From the NCBI GenBank assembly GCA_022841905.1, contig JALHQO010000004.1:1-64000 (forward strand): DNA of 64,000 nt. Reading direction: 5' to 3'. Positions 1-7,505 of this stretch are shown in pieces (the stretch's first letter is position 1; each line of letters starts with the position of its first letter). A program made the translations under genes and the position numbers. A model generated the notes under the pieces. It saw only the letters and a program-made list of their open reading frames with translations, was not told the origin of the DNA and made no database searches. The stretch comes from Hyphomonadaceae bacterium (GTDB lineage: Bacteria; Pseudomonadota; Alphaproteobacteria; Caulobacterales; Aquidulcibacteraceae).

Positions 1-309
1 TGTGATCTCGAATTGCACGGGGCGTCCGGTCTTCTTCTGAACGATGATGCCGCGCGTCTTCACCTCGTCGCCGGCCGCGATATCCTCCACCTTCAAACGG
101 GTCAGATCACAAGCACGCAACTTGCTGTCGATCGCCAGATTGAAGAGCGCGAGATCGCGGACGCGCTTCTTCAATTCCAACCTGGCGCGGATCGACCAGA
201 CCTCCTTCATCTTCAGGGCCGGCTTCTGGCCTGTCAGCTTTCCACCCGTAATGCGACGCTGGCGCTTGGCGGCGCGGAATGGCGTTTCGGTGATGATCTC
301 TAAGGTCAT
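1..309 (-). CDS. Tyrosine-type site-specific recombinase (integrase), N-terminal part
   Basis: The reading frame runs off the left edge of the window; 103 residues are visible from an ATG at 309. The visible part resembles the compact integrase-like proteins of alphaproteobacteria that begin with a short basic N-terminus (residues 10-30) followed directly by the catalytic fold. The segment DSKLRACDLTRLKVEDI (residues 61-77) matches the box I region of tyrosine recombinases, with Arg65 in the place of the first catalytic arginine. The His-x-x-Arg and nucleophilic Tyr lie outside the window, so activity cannot be judged. Its presence suggests that the left end of the window is mobile or rearranged DNA. 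The family call is fairly secure; the target site is unknown. Confidence 0.75.
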   Translation of the reverse strand, partial: MTLEIITETPFRAAKRQRRITGGKLTGQKPALKMKEVWSIRARLELKKRVRDLALFNLAIDSKLRACDLTRLKVEDIAAGDEVKTRGIIVQKKTGRPVQFEIT

Positions 310-361
310 GGTGTGAGCCTTCTGCTCACCCGCCCGCACAGTACGAGCGGGGAGGGAAAGG

Positions 362-545
362 CTACGCCTCAGACCGAACGACCGCGATCGAGGGACCCAG
401 CCAGTCGCGAAATGTGATCAGATGGCGTGGGCTGGATCGACCGCGCCCCCAGCGAGATCAGCGTGCCGGTCGGGCAGGGCCTAAGCCACTGACCGCATTG
501 AATCGGGCAAGCCGTTCGCCCCGAGCGCGGCCAGCTCCGCCTCTA
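362..545 (-). pseudogene. Possible remnant of a LysR-type regulator C-terminus
   Basis: Between the recombinase and the curlin operon the minus strand encodes short stretches in different frames that read like the end of a GcvA-like LysR regulator: GERLARFNAVSGLG in one frame and, after stop codons, HLITFRDWLGPSIAVV ending at a TAG at 362. The FRDWL ending is typical of LysR proteins. No intact frame joins the pieces. The match is from memory of the family and is weak; the stretch may simply be noncoding. Confidence 0.22.
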
Positions 546-947
546 GCGACCGCGAGGGCCCATCATGAAGCCCATCACGCCACTGTTGCGCGCGCGTGCG
601 CAGGCGTCCGGAGAGATTTCGCGTATTCCTCTACGCCCCTGCAGCACCCCGACGCGGTTGTTGTCGCCGGTCTGGACTACAGCGCCATCGAGATTGCGCC
701 CAATCTGAACCAGGCACGCTTGGTTGTTGTTACCGTCCTGGCTGATCGTGCCGATATTGTTGCGGCCGAGCTGAATGACCCCTGCATCGTTATTCGCGCC
801 GTTCTGCACCACGCCGGCAGCATTGCCGGCGCCGCGCTGATCGATTGTTGCGCGATTGCTTAGTCGGCCACCGAGGCTTTGCGCCACGGCCGGTTCAGCC
901 AGCGCAAAGCACAACAAAAAAGCCGCCGCCGTGGAACGCCATTTCAT
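543..947 (-). CDS. Curlin-repeat protein (CsgB/CsgA-like minor subunit)
   Basis: 134 residues: signal peptide (about 1-23, ending AEPAVAQ), then about 3.5 curlin-type repeats of ~22 residues with the alternating N-x-G-x-x-N / Q-x-G pattern (residues ~33-105), then a basic, non-repeat tail containing one Cys. The start at 947 is chosen because GGAG lies six bases upstream; a longer ATG at 959 has no ribosome site and would spoil the signal peptide. It has fewer repeats than the curlin at 1505-2011, which would suit a nucleator or minor subunit (inference). It is the last gene of a three-gene minus-strand operon, 16 bases after csgH. Secretion genes (csgE/F/G) are not in the window. Confidence 0.8.
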   Translation of the reverse strand: MKWRSTAAAFLLCFALAEPAVAQSLGGRLSNRATIDQRGAGNAAGVVQNGANNDAGVIQLGRNNIGTISQDGNNNQACLVQIGRNLDGAVVQTGDNNRVGVLQGRRGIREISPDACARARNSGVMGFMMGPRGR

Positions 948-963
948 CGTCAACTCCATTCAC

Positions 964-1443
964 CTAGAGCCGCAACGTGCGGCGGCACACTTCGCCGGCC
1001 CCATCGTGGACGACGAGTTCAGCCCGCAAACGGCTACCGCGGCCGAGGCTCACCTCGTTCTGCGCTATGAGCGCCACTTCCCCGGCCTCCAGTGACACGG
1101 CGCCGCCCTGGTTCACGACGGACGAATTGCCGCCGCCAGAAACGTCGAGATCGAAGCTGTAATCGGCTTCGAGCGCGGTGTCGGAAAACACGCGCGCTTC
1201 GACACGCGCGCCGCCGGGCGTGCGACGGACGCGCACGTCGCACGACGCTTCTGCGAAGTCATGGGACACAGACGTCACTGCGGGCGTCTGAGCCGCGGTC
1301 GCCAAGATTGGCGCGACCGTTGCGGCCGAGACCATCACGGGCGCGGCTGCAGGCGCACCGAGGGCGGCCGTTGTGCTCGCCGCGGCGGAGCAGCCGATGA
1401 TTGCGAACATCGCCGCGGCGCACATAAGCTTGATCTTCAGCAT
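964..1443 (-). CDS. csgH: CsgH-like curli assembly chaperone, putative lipoprotein
   Basis: 159 residues. The N-terminus MLKIKLMCAAAMFAIIGC is a signal sequence ending in a lipobox-like IIGC. A low-complexity Ala/Pro/Thr linker (~20-65) leads to a C-terminal domain (~70-159) of short beta-strands with two Cys residues, which looks like the immunoglobulin-like fold of CsgH, the alphaproteobacterial counterpart of the CsgC inhibitor of premature curlin aggregation. The start at 1443 is set by AAGGAA seven bases upstream. It lies between two curlin genes, which fits a periplasmic holdase for them. The lipobox is unusual for CsgH, and anchoring to a membrane is inference. The family call rests on context plus weak sequence features. 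Confidence 0.65.
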   Translation of the reverse strand: MLKIKLMCAAAMFAIIGCSAAASTTAALGAPAAAPVMVSAATVAPILATAAQTPAVTSVSHDFAEASCDVRVRRTPGGARVEARVFSDTALEADYSFDLDVSGGGNSSVVNQGGAVSLEAGEVALIAQNEVSLGRGSRLRAELVVHDGAGEVCRRTLRL

Positions 1444-1465
1444 GACAAAGTTCCTTGTCGGAGAA

Positions 1466-1494
1466 GTGGACGGCGGCGCTACGCCGCCGTCCAC
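1466..1494 (-). other. 13-bp intercistronic hairpin between curlin and csgH
   Basis: A perfect 13-bp inverted repeat (GTGGACGGCGGCG, loop of 3, then its complement) fills half of the 61-base gap between the first curlin gene and csgH. On the transcript it would form a very stable stem-loop without a following U-run, so it is more likely a processing or 3'-end-protecting stem, or a partial terminator, than a full terminator. Such an element would give more curlin mRNA than csgH mRNA. Confidence 0.7.
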
Positions 1495-1504
1495 ACCGCT
1501 TCCG

Positions 1505-2011
1505 TTAGTTGTAGCCGCTCTGGACCACGACTGAGATGTTACCCTCGCCGCGCTGGCGCACTTCTACGTCCTGGCCATTGCCGATCTGGATAATGCCGGA
1601 CGTGTTGTTCACGCCGTCCTGATCTGTCACAGCCCGGCTGCCGTTGCCGATCTGAGCGACGCCCGCGACATTGCCGCGACCCGTCTGGATTGTTTCAGCC
1701 CGCAGATTGCGGCCCTCTTGCCCCGTCGCGGAGAAATTGTCCGTGCCGATCTGAGTGGTGGTGACGCGATTGCGCGTGCCGAACTGATCCATACGCAGGA
1801 AGTTGCGATGGCCTTCCTGAACACCGCGCGAGTATTGCCCGTTGCCCCGCTGGTTGATGACCGCGCCATTGCGGTTGCCTTGCTGACCGGCGCCAGCGGC
1901 GTTGTCGTAACCGGATTGGTTGACGACAGCGCGGTTTTGCGCGGCTGCGGGAGCAACGCTCAGTCCGACGGCAAGGGCTGCGGCAGCCGCCGCCATAAGA
2001 AAACGCTTCAT
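1505..2011 (-). CDS. Curlin-repeat protein (CsgA-like major subunit)
   Basis: 168 residues: signal peptide (MKRFLMAAAAAALAVGLSV... cleaved after PAAAQ, ~25), then about seven imperfect repeats of 21-23 residues built on N-x-(A/G)-x-x-x-Q-x-G-x-x-N, covering the rest of the protein to the C-terminal QSGYN. This is the layout of secreted amyloid subunits of curli fibres: each repeat supplies one strand-loop-strand rung of a beta-solenoid. The ATG at 2011 is preferred to an in-frame GTG 15 bases upstream because GGAG sits nine bases before it. It is the first gene of the operon curlin-csgH-curlin. No promoter element could be defined with confidence upstream. Confidence 0.85.
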   Translation of the reverse strand: MKRFLMAAAAAALAVGLSVAPAAAQNRAVVNQSGYDNAAGAGQQGNRNGAVINQRGNGQYSRGVQEGHRNFLRMDQFGTRNRVTTTQIGTDNFSATGQEGRNLRAETIQTGRGNVAGVAQIGNGSRAVTDQDGVNNTSGIIQIGNGQDVEVRQRGEGNISVVVQSGYN

Positions 2012-2370
2012 TGGTTTACGCTCCACCTCAAGTGACCACGCTCCCTCGCTTGGCGCTTGAATGATGCGAACATGACCAGCCGAACATGAGCGGAGCTTGA
2101 ACGGCGTTTTCAGGCTGCGGCCGCGGCGCTAGGCGGTCGTGCGTGAGGGCGCATCGGCCGCTTTATCCCTCGAGTTGAGCCCCTTACCAAGGAGGGCAGC
2201 GGGCACAATGACAAGTCCGCAATCGGCGACCACGCGCCCTAGCATTTGCAACGTGAGGAGCGGGGGGTTGGAGCAGGGCCGACACTGCGCGCTAATCGGC
2301 GAGAGACACTGACTGCCCCAAGTGGCAGACCGTTGCCATTAAATCGCGATGGCGACTCGGGGGAATGGCT
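2012..2370. other. Divergent intergenic region, curli operon / MAPEG gene
   Basis: About 360 bases hold the promoter of the curli operon (leftward) and of the MAPEG gene (rightward). No FixK-type box, strong terminator or small gene is visible. Nothing here identifies the curli regulator. Confidence 0.5.
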
Positions 2371-2769
2371 ATGACAACAGAACTCACCATGCTCGGCTGG
2401 ACACTGGTTCTGGCCCTTGTTCAAATTCTGCTCTTCGACATTGCGCGCACGAGCCAATACGGCGCCAAATGGAACATGGGCGCGCGCGATGGGGCGATGC
2501 CGCCCTTGTCCGCTGTTGCTGAGCGCCTCAAGCGTGCGCAGGATAATTTATTCGAGACGTTGCCGCTCTTCATCGCCGCCGTGTTGATCGCGCACGTGGC
2601 GGACCGGGACAGCGCATTGACGATATTAGGGTCGCAAATCTACCTAGCATGCCGCGTCGTCTACGTGCCGCTTTATGCGTTTGGTGTGCCGGTACTGCGC
2701 TCGCTGGTGTGGATCGGGAGTGCTGTAGGCCTTGGCATGATCGTGTGGGCGATTTTAGCGCCAGTCTAG
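2371..2769 (+). CDS. MAPEG family membrane protein
   Basis: 132 residues with four hydrophobic segments (about 8-27, 60-80, 85-105, 110-130), the size and topology of the MAPEG family (membrane-associated proteins in eicosanoid and glutathione metabolism). The segment RLKRAQDNLFETLPLF (~50-65) is the family signature around helix 2, with R-x-x-x-N-x-x-E. Many bacterial members are annotated only as MAPEG; glutathione transferase activity is possible but unproven. GGGGGA sits six bases before the ATG at 2371; an ATG at 2365 overlaps that site and is less likely. It stands alone. Confidence 0.85.
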   Translation: MTTELTMLGWTLVLALVQILLFDIARTSQYGAKWNMGARDGAMPPLSAVAERLKRAQDNLFETLPLFIAAVLIAHVADRDSALTILGSQIYLACRVVYVPLYAFGVPVLRSLVWIGSAVGLGMIVWAILAPV

Positions 2770-2886
2770 TTAGGTCGAGAGACCGGTTACGGCGAACTTA
2801 GGCCGTCCACGCCGATAGGGCGCAAGCGGCAGCAATTGAGCGAGTAGGCCGGTGCAGAATTTCGCGCTACGACGCACGCTGGCCCA

Positions 2887-3219
2887 TTGCGGACGCCCGC
2901 GAATGCGCCGCTTGAGGTATTCATCGCCGCCGCGTCGCTGCACAATTGGACGCACGGGTGCGACCTGTTCAAGTTGATGGACGCCGCCGAGGACTTGGTG
3001 CGGCCGTTGCAGGATAGACCCGTACGCGTCGACCGTGAGACGCTGACGCTCGGTTACGCCGGGGTCTATTCAAGCTTCTTGCGCCATGCAGAGAAGGCCT
3101 CGCTAGATTATGGCGTCGACACGCGCGCGATCCTGATCGAACTCGGGCGGCGCAATATGGTGGGCGGCCAAGAGGACATGATCGTCGATGTCGCACTCGA
3201 CTTGGCCGGTCGGGACTAG
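2887..3219 (+). pseudogene. C-terminal fragment of 4-hydroxy-2-oxovalerate aldolase
   Basis: About 107 residues match the C-terminal communication domain of DmpG/BphI/MhpE aldolases: [11 protein letters not shown], then [36 protein letters not shown], and near the end [12 protein letters not shown]. The full enzyme has about 340 residues with the metal site and catalytic His in the missing TIM barrel, so this piece cannot be an aldolase. Homology begins abruptly near 2900; upstream in frame there are unrelated residues and a stop at 2845. The first codon here is only a TTG without a ribosome site. The partner dehydrogenase (DmpF) is absent. This is a deletion scar of an aromatic meta-cleavage pathway gene. 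Confidence 0.8.
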
Positions 3220-3320
3220 GCAGCGCGCGGATTTGCGCACTCGATGGCCTGATGCGGGCCGACGCTGGCGAAGTGCCGCAGATTCGATTTCCCCGTGTGA
3301 GCCGCTTAAGACAACCCAGC

Positions 3321-3932
3321 TTAGGCGCTGTCGATGCGAGGCTCTTGCGGCTCGCTCGCGAGTTTCTCCCTAAGCCTTTGCAAATTTGCGCGGTATCGCT
3401 CGCCCTGGCCGTATTCTTCGAAGTCGCGATAGCGTGGATGGGCGCTTAAGATGCGCCGGGCGTGCTTGATCGGACACCAATATTGCTCGGTGCGCGAACC
3501 GATCTCTCTCGCATAAGCGATGACGCCATTGACGTATGAGCAATAGGCGCAGTTCAGTTTTTCGAGCGCGTTCAAGTAGCGCAGCCCAGCACGATCGAAC
3601 AGCAGGTAGCGACCGCGTGGGACTTGCGGGATGGCGTAAACGCGAAAGCAAATCGCTTGATAAATGGACACCCATGCGTCAACGACCGCGAAGGGGATGA
3701 TCAACGAGTAAATGACCGGTGCGCTCAGCGCCACCAGCGGGCGGGCGTTGAGGAGATAGCGAGCAAGGCCCATCTTCAGTTCCCGATGGCGGCGCACAAC
3801 CTCTTCATCGAACTGAACCTTTCCGTGTTCGAGGCCGTACCGGAGACCGGCGCGCTGCTTGGCGAACTCTCCTTCGAGTTCAACTTCTAACGCGAGGATC
3901 TTGGCTGCAATGGCGTTGATGGCGTCGGTCAT
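3321..3932 (-). CDS. Conserved membrane protein with CxxC and WCPIKH motifs
   Basis: 203 residues of unknown function. A coiled N-terminal segment (1-60) is followed by one or two membrane segments (~65-100, ALSAPVIYSLIIPFAVVDAW), then a C-terminal domain with LNCAYCSYVNGV and, about 22 residues later, EQYWCPIKHARR. The CxxC plus Trp-Cys-Pro...His arrangement suggests a metal, heme or redox-thiol site close to the membrane. I recall similar uncharacterised proteins in proteobacteria but no assigned function. The ATG at 3932 is taken from the start of the helical segment; the ribosome site is weak. A small gene begins 215 bases upstream on the same strand. Confidence 0.7.
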   Translation of the reverse strand: MTDAINAIAAKILALEVELEGEFAKQRAGLRYGLEHGKVQFDEEVVRRHRELKMGLARYLLNARPLVALSAPVIYSLIIPFAVVDAWVSIYQAICFRVYAIPQVPRGRYLLFDRAGLRYLNALEKLNCAYCSYVNGVIAYAREIGSRTEQYWCPIKHARRILSAHPRYRDFEEYGQGERYRANLQRLREKLASEPQEPRIDSA

Positions 3933-3973
3933 CGCACGCGCGTGCGCCTACGCCTCGCCAAAAGCAATGGCGA

Positions 3974-4147
3974 TCAGCCAGCCTCAATGTCGTCGGCCAG
4001 GCGAGATTGTGCTCGTTGGCGCTTGGTCTCAAGGTCGCGCGCCAAAGCTTCCTCCAGCTTCGCCCGAAGCCCAGGGTTCGTCTCAACGTCTATGAGCCCA
4101 CGATAACGGGCAATATTCATGTCGAGGAGTTCGTCTGGGCTGGTCAT
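3974..4147 (-). CDS. Small helical protein, paralogue of the one at 22008-22172
   Basis: 57 residues from an ATG at 4147 with a strong GGAGGG six bases upstream. It begins MTSPDELLDMNIARYRGL and is almost entirely charged alpha-helix. The stretch NIARYRGLIDVETNPGLR (11-28) aligns with NIKRYERLLATEANEKQR in the 54-residue protein at 22008-22172, so the two are members of one small family. Function unknown. It is probably cotranscribed with the Cys-motif membrane protein downstream. Confidence 0.7.
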   Translation of the reverse strand: MTSPDELLDMNIARYRGLIDVETNPGLRAKLEEALARDLETKRQRAQSRLADDIEAG

Positions 4148-4522
4148 CGACCGCCCTCCGGGTGGGCCCGTCCCACCGAACTTGCACCGTGCGCTCTTTC
4201 ATCGACGGTTGCACGCAGTTCTTGCGCCTCTCCATTGTGGGCGGGTCGGCAGCGCCAAGAAGAGGTGGAGCGCGTGACGCAAGATTTGCCGGCGAGACGA
4301 CGGATCCCGAGCCCGAGGATATGGCCTGAACACGCGACCGCTCACGCGCGCATGAGCCGCCGACTGCAGGGACGTCTGAAAGCGCGGCAAGGAGTCAACG
4401 CCGCCCGTCGGCGATGTCGGGCCCACATTGCTCACATTGCACTTTGCAATGGCGGGCCGTGTTGCGCCGTGCAGGCTCGCACCGATATGGGGACCAATGA
4501 AGCAAACAATAGGGAGGCGGCT
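4148..4522. other. Intergenic region between divergent small genes
   Basis: 375 bases with no convincing gene on either strand. A palindrome TTGCACTTTGCAA at 4437-4449 lies upstream of the next gene but has a 13-bp spacing that does not fit the FixK-type boxes elsewhere in the window. Confidence 0.5.
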
Positions 4523-4711
4523 ATGGATGTCGTATCGCGCTTGCTGCTGCGCGAAGAGATAGACGCGCTTGATCACGACCTGGCGGAGGCGCGCCGGGCC
4601 GAGACAGTGGATGTCAAGCGCATCCGCGAGCTCGAAGCGGAGATCGAGCGGCTTGAAGTTCGCCATGCGGGCGCGCGCAGAGCTGAAATCGAGCGACGCT
4701 TCGCCGGCTAG
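4523..4711 (+). CDS. Small coiled-coil protein, unknown function
   Basis: 62 residues, MDVVSRLLLREEIDALDHD..., with an amphipathic heptad pattern rich in Leu, Glu and Arg over nearly its whole length, typical of a coiled coil. GGGAGG seven bases before the ATG supports the start. No domain is recognised and no functional neighbour points to a role. Confidence 0.6.
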   Translation: MDVVSRLLLREEIDALDHDLAEARRAETVDVKRIRELEAEIERLEVRHAGARRAEIERRFAG

Positions 4712-5059
4712 CCTGACGGGCGGCTGGCGTGGCGGCAGACGCCTTCGTTCTGTCCGCGCGCATGCAGTCTTAAGGCCCCGCGGCTAAGTGTCGATCTCAC
4801 AGCCGTGCGGTGCAGAGCGAGCAAGGCGCCCGCGCCGGCGCATCCCCGCCAGCAGGGAGATTTCGCTCTCTCGTCCAGGCGATCAGACCGATCACCACTA
4901 AGTTGAGGCAGGCTAGGAAGCAGACGGTTACAACAAGAATCTGCTGCAGGATTGCATTAGGCTATAACCATGCGGCGATTGCGCCAAAGTCGCCTCCAGG
5001 CAAGAAAGAGTTGCACCCTCGCAACGTGATGCAAGAGGACGCGCCGTTGCAGCGCAGGT
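4712..5059. other. Intergenic region, no recognised feature
   Basis: About 350 bases downstream of the small coiled-coil gene and downstream of the convergent USP gene. No gene with plausible codon use, no clear terminator and no repeat was seen. Confidence 0.5.
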
Positions 5060-5899
5060 TTAGTGCGACAGCAGAACCGGGAAGGCGCAGACCTGCAGCG
5101 TGCCGCGCGTCGCGCCGCCCAAGATGAACTCGCGGGCGCGCGAATGGCCGTATGCGCCCATGACAAGCAGGCCGGCGCCGCTTTGCTCGAACGCGTCCTT
5201 CAGCGCCACCGCGGTGGGACGCCCGCGGCCTAGAACCTCCAGTGTCGTTGACTTGACGCCATGACTTGCCAGCAGCGCGCTCAGTTCGGCTGCGGTTCCT
5301 GATCGGCTGAGGTCTTTATCATCGGTGATTTGGATGAGCGTCACCGCGCGCGCGCGCTTCAGCAAAGGCAAAGCGTCGAAGGCCGCACGCGTGGCGGTGC
5401 GGCTGCCGTCCCACGCCAAGGCGATCTTATGCGGATCGAATGCGTTGTCAGCGGAGTCTTCTTCGTCAGTCGGGAGCAGCAAGACGGGGCGGGCGGCGGC
5501 AAACACTAGCGCTTCAATTTGGCCGCGGGTTTCTTCGTCGGCCGTTGCACGGGCGATTACCAAGTCCGATGTGCGTCCCTTCACCGCCACGAACTCGCCA
5601 TAGAGATGCGGCGCCAGCGCCTGAGTGATCGTGGCGCCCGCGATTGCGGCCGTGGTGCGCGCCTGCGCAACGGCGCTGGCCAATTCGACCGCCACCCGCT
5701 CGGCTCTCGTCTCCACCTCAGCGGCCATGCCTGAAACCATGCCGCCGACGGCCCAATGGCCTGACCTGGCGAGCTTGGGCGTGGTGATGACGGCGTTGAG
5801 TTCGGCGCCGTGTTCGGCGGCAATTCTGGCGCCGGTTGCGATCAGCTGATTGTTTGCGGCGCCCGCCTGCAGCCAAATCAATATTCGTCGCAAAGTCAT
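5060..5899 (-). CDS. Universal stress protein, tandem Usp domains
   Basis: 279 residues: a degenerate N-terminal Usp domain (~1-140) and a typical C-terminal one (~145-279). The C-terminal domain ends with GAYGHSRAREFILGGATRG, the G-2x-G-9x-G-(S/T) phosphate-binding motif of ATP-binding UspA proteins. ATG at 5899 is chosen: GGAG lies eight bases upstream, and the longer frame from 5980 would overlap the FixK-type box. Tandem-domain USPs of this kind are typical members of FNR/FixK or DosR-type hypoxia regulons. It is divergent from sbtA. Sequence-wise it groups with the USPs at 17782, 20862 and 56518, which share the same C-terminal motif. Confidence 0.9.
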   Translation of the reverse strand: MTLRRILIWLQAGAANNQLIATGARIAAEHGAELNAVITTPKLARSGHWAVGGMVSGMAAEVETRAERVAVELASAVAQARTTAAIAGATITQALAPHLYGEFVAVKGRTSDLVIARATADEETRGQIEALVFAAARPVLLLPTDEEDSADNAFDPHKIALAWDGSRTATRAAFDALPLLKRARAVTLIQITDDKDLSRSGTAAELSALLASHGVKSTTLEVLGRGRPTAVALKDAFEQSGAGLLVMGAYGHSRAREFILGGATRGTLQVCAFPVLLSH

Positions 5900-5979
5900 T
5901 GTCCATGCTCCAACGCCGCCAATCTCCTCGAACCAGGCTGGCCTTGCGTTCAGATAGGTCTTCACGCGCGAAAGCGGCA

Positions 5980-5993
5980 TTGCGCTTGCGCAA
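5980..5993 (-). promoter_or_regulatory. FixK/FNR-type box upstream of USP
   Basis: Perfect palindrome TTGCGCTTGCGCAA, fitting TTG(A/C)-N6-(T/G)CAA. Its centre is 87 bases before the USP start at 5899; with class-II spacing transcription would start near 5945. Confidence 0.55.
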
Positions 5994-6183
5994 ATCGATC
6001 ATGAGAAGGCGCGATGACTGTGATCGGTTTTGGCAATAGTGAACAAGAGGGAGCGTGTGACGGATGGCGCTCGGACCGCTTCGTCATTGCCGGCGCCGAT
6101 CGTTGTGATTGACAAAGCTTGATCGAACGCCGCCCCGAACTGGGGCATCTGCCGCCGGCTTTGGCGGAGAGTGCGTCCTGCAA

Positions 6184-7164
6184 GTGCTTGAAAATCTCGG
6201 CGCGGCGGCGGGCGCCAATTTGCTCGCGCCCGCAGTGTTGTTCTTCGCTCTGGGCGCGATTGCCGGCTGGCTCAAGTCCGATCTCACCATCCCCGATCAG
6301 GTCGCCAAGAGCTTGGCGCTCTATCTCATGCTCTGCATCGGCTTTAAGGGCGGCGTCGAGGCGCGCGCCAGCGGGCTGACGCCGGACCTTCTATCCGCAG
6401 GCGCGCTTGGGCTCTGCTTGAGCTTCGCGGCCCCGTTCGCGGCTTACGCGGCGCTGCGCGCGTTCGGCGCGCTCGATCGGGTGACGGCGGCGGCGACCGC
6501 GGCGCACTATGGCAGCGTTTCGGTTGTCACCTTCGCCGCGGGCTCGGAATATTTGCGCGCGATCGGCGTTGAGTTCGGCGGTTACATGGCCGCGGTGCTC
6601 GCCTTGATGGAAACGCCGGCCATATTAGCGGCGCTGCTGATCGCCGGCTCGCGCGGCGGCGCCGCCGGCGCGCGCATCAAGCCGACATTATGGCGTGAGG
6701 TGTTCTTGAATGGCGCCGCCGTCGTCCTCGTCGGCAGCTTCATCATTGGCGCGATCACCAATGAGCCGGGCAGGGAGCGGCTTGACCTGTTCGTCGGAGC
6801 CTTGTTTCAGGGCGCACTGTGTCTCTTTCTGCTCGACATGGGATTGGTGGCCTCGCGCCGGCTCGCCGCGGCGCCCAAGCTCAACTGGGGCCTGATCGGG
6901 TTTGCACTTGTCTGGCCGCTCCTCAGCGCCGCGGCCGCGCTCGCCGCCAGCATGGCGCTTAACTTATCGCTCGGTGATGCAAGTCTGATGGCGGTGCTGG
7001 CGGCGTCTGCGTCCTATATCGCAGCGCCTGCCGCCATGCGCATTGCACTGCCCAACGCGGACGCGGGCGTATACTTATCGCTGTCTCTGGGCGTGACGTT
7101 CCCCTTCAATCTGCTCGTCGGCATTCCGCTCTATCACGCAATTGCACGTCTCATGTACGGGTGA
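6184..7164 (+). CDS. sbtA: SbtA-family sodium-dependent bicarbonate transporter
   Basis: About 326 residues, very hydrophobic, with roughly ten membrane segments in two inverted halves, the SbtA (DUF897) fold. Recognisable parts are the N-terminal NLLAPAVLFFALGAIAGWLKSD-like helix, LMLCIGFKGGVE, and AATAAHYGSVSVVTF, the region that lines the bicarbonate/Na+ site. SbtA imports HCO3- in cyanobacteria; in heterotrophs it may feed carboxylases. A GTG at 6184 is taken as start because family members begin close to this point; the frame stays open up to a TTG at 6109, and GGAGAG at 6166 could instead serve a CTG at 6178. The next gene, six bases downstream, encodes its PII-like partner. Confidence 0.85.
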   Translation: MLENLGAAAGANLLAPAVLFFALGAIAGWLKSDLTIPDQVAKSLALYLMLCIGFKGGVEARASGLTPDLLSAGALGLCLSFAAPFAAYAALRAFGALDRVTAAATAAHYGSVSVVTFAAGSEYLRAIGVEFGGYMAAVLALMETPAILAALLIAGSRGGAAGARIKPTLWREVFLNGAAVVLVGSFIIGAITNEPGRERLDLFVGALFQGALCLFLLDMGLVASRRLAAAPKLNWGLIGFALVWPLLSAAAALAASMALNLSLGDASLMAVLAASASYIAAPAAMRIALPNADAGVYLSLSLGVTFPFNLLVGIPLYHAIARLMYG

Positions 7165-7170
7165 AGTCAA

Positions 7171-7476
7171 ATGGACCTTGTGACGCGTACCAAACTTGAG
7201 ATCTTCGTCGAAGCGCACGCCGTCAACGATCTGGAGCGGATGCTGACGCGCGTGGGCTTTAAGGGCTGCAGTGTGTTTGAAGGCGTGGAAGGCGCAGGCA
7301 GCCATGGGGCATGGCGTCAGACCGGTGTGGACGAGGCCGGAATGCGCTTGATCATCACCATTGGTTCAGAAGCGTCCGCGCGGGCCGCGCTGACCTGGCT
7401 CGAAGACTATTTCAAATCCTATCCGGGCGTCGTGGCGGTGAGCGAAGTCAAGGTGCTCCGCGCCGAGCGCTTCTAG
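7171..7476 (+). CDS. SbtB-like PII-family regulator of SbtA
   Basis: 101 residues, the size of GlnB/PII-fold proteins. It shows the ferredoxin-like pattern beta (TKLEIFVEA) - helix (NDLERMLTRVGF) - beta (GCSVFEGVEGAG), a flexible loop rich in Gly/His/Trp (40-52) where PII proteins have the T-loop, then RLIITIGSEASARAAL and a last strand VVAVSEVKVL. SbtB in cyanobacteria binds adenine nucleotides, including cAMP, and plugs SbtA. Being directly downstream of sbtA makes this assignment strong. It lacks a C-terminal CGPEGC redox tail found in some SbtB proteins. Confidence 0.8.
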   Translation: MDLVTRTKLEIFVEAHAVNDLERMLTRVGFKGCSVFEGVEGAGSHGAWRQTGVDEAGMRLIITIGSEASARAALTWLEDYFKSYPGVVAVSEVKVLRAERF

Positions 7477-7505
7477 CGCCTTGCGCATCGCGCCGACGTC
7501 GCGCC

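Noticed and set aside
4437-4449. Palindrome TTGCACTTTGCAA upstream of a small gene
   Set aside because: Half-site spacing is N5, one base short of the FixK-type box.
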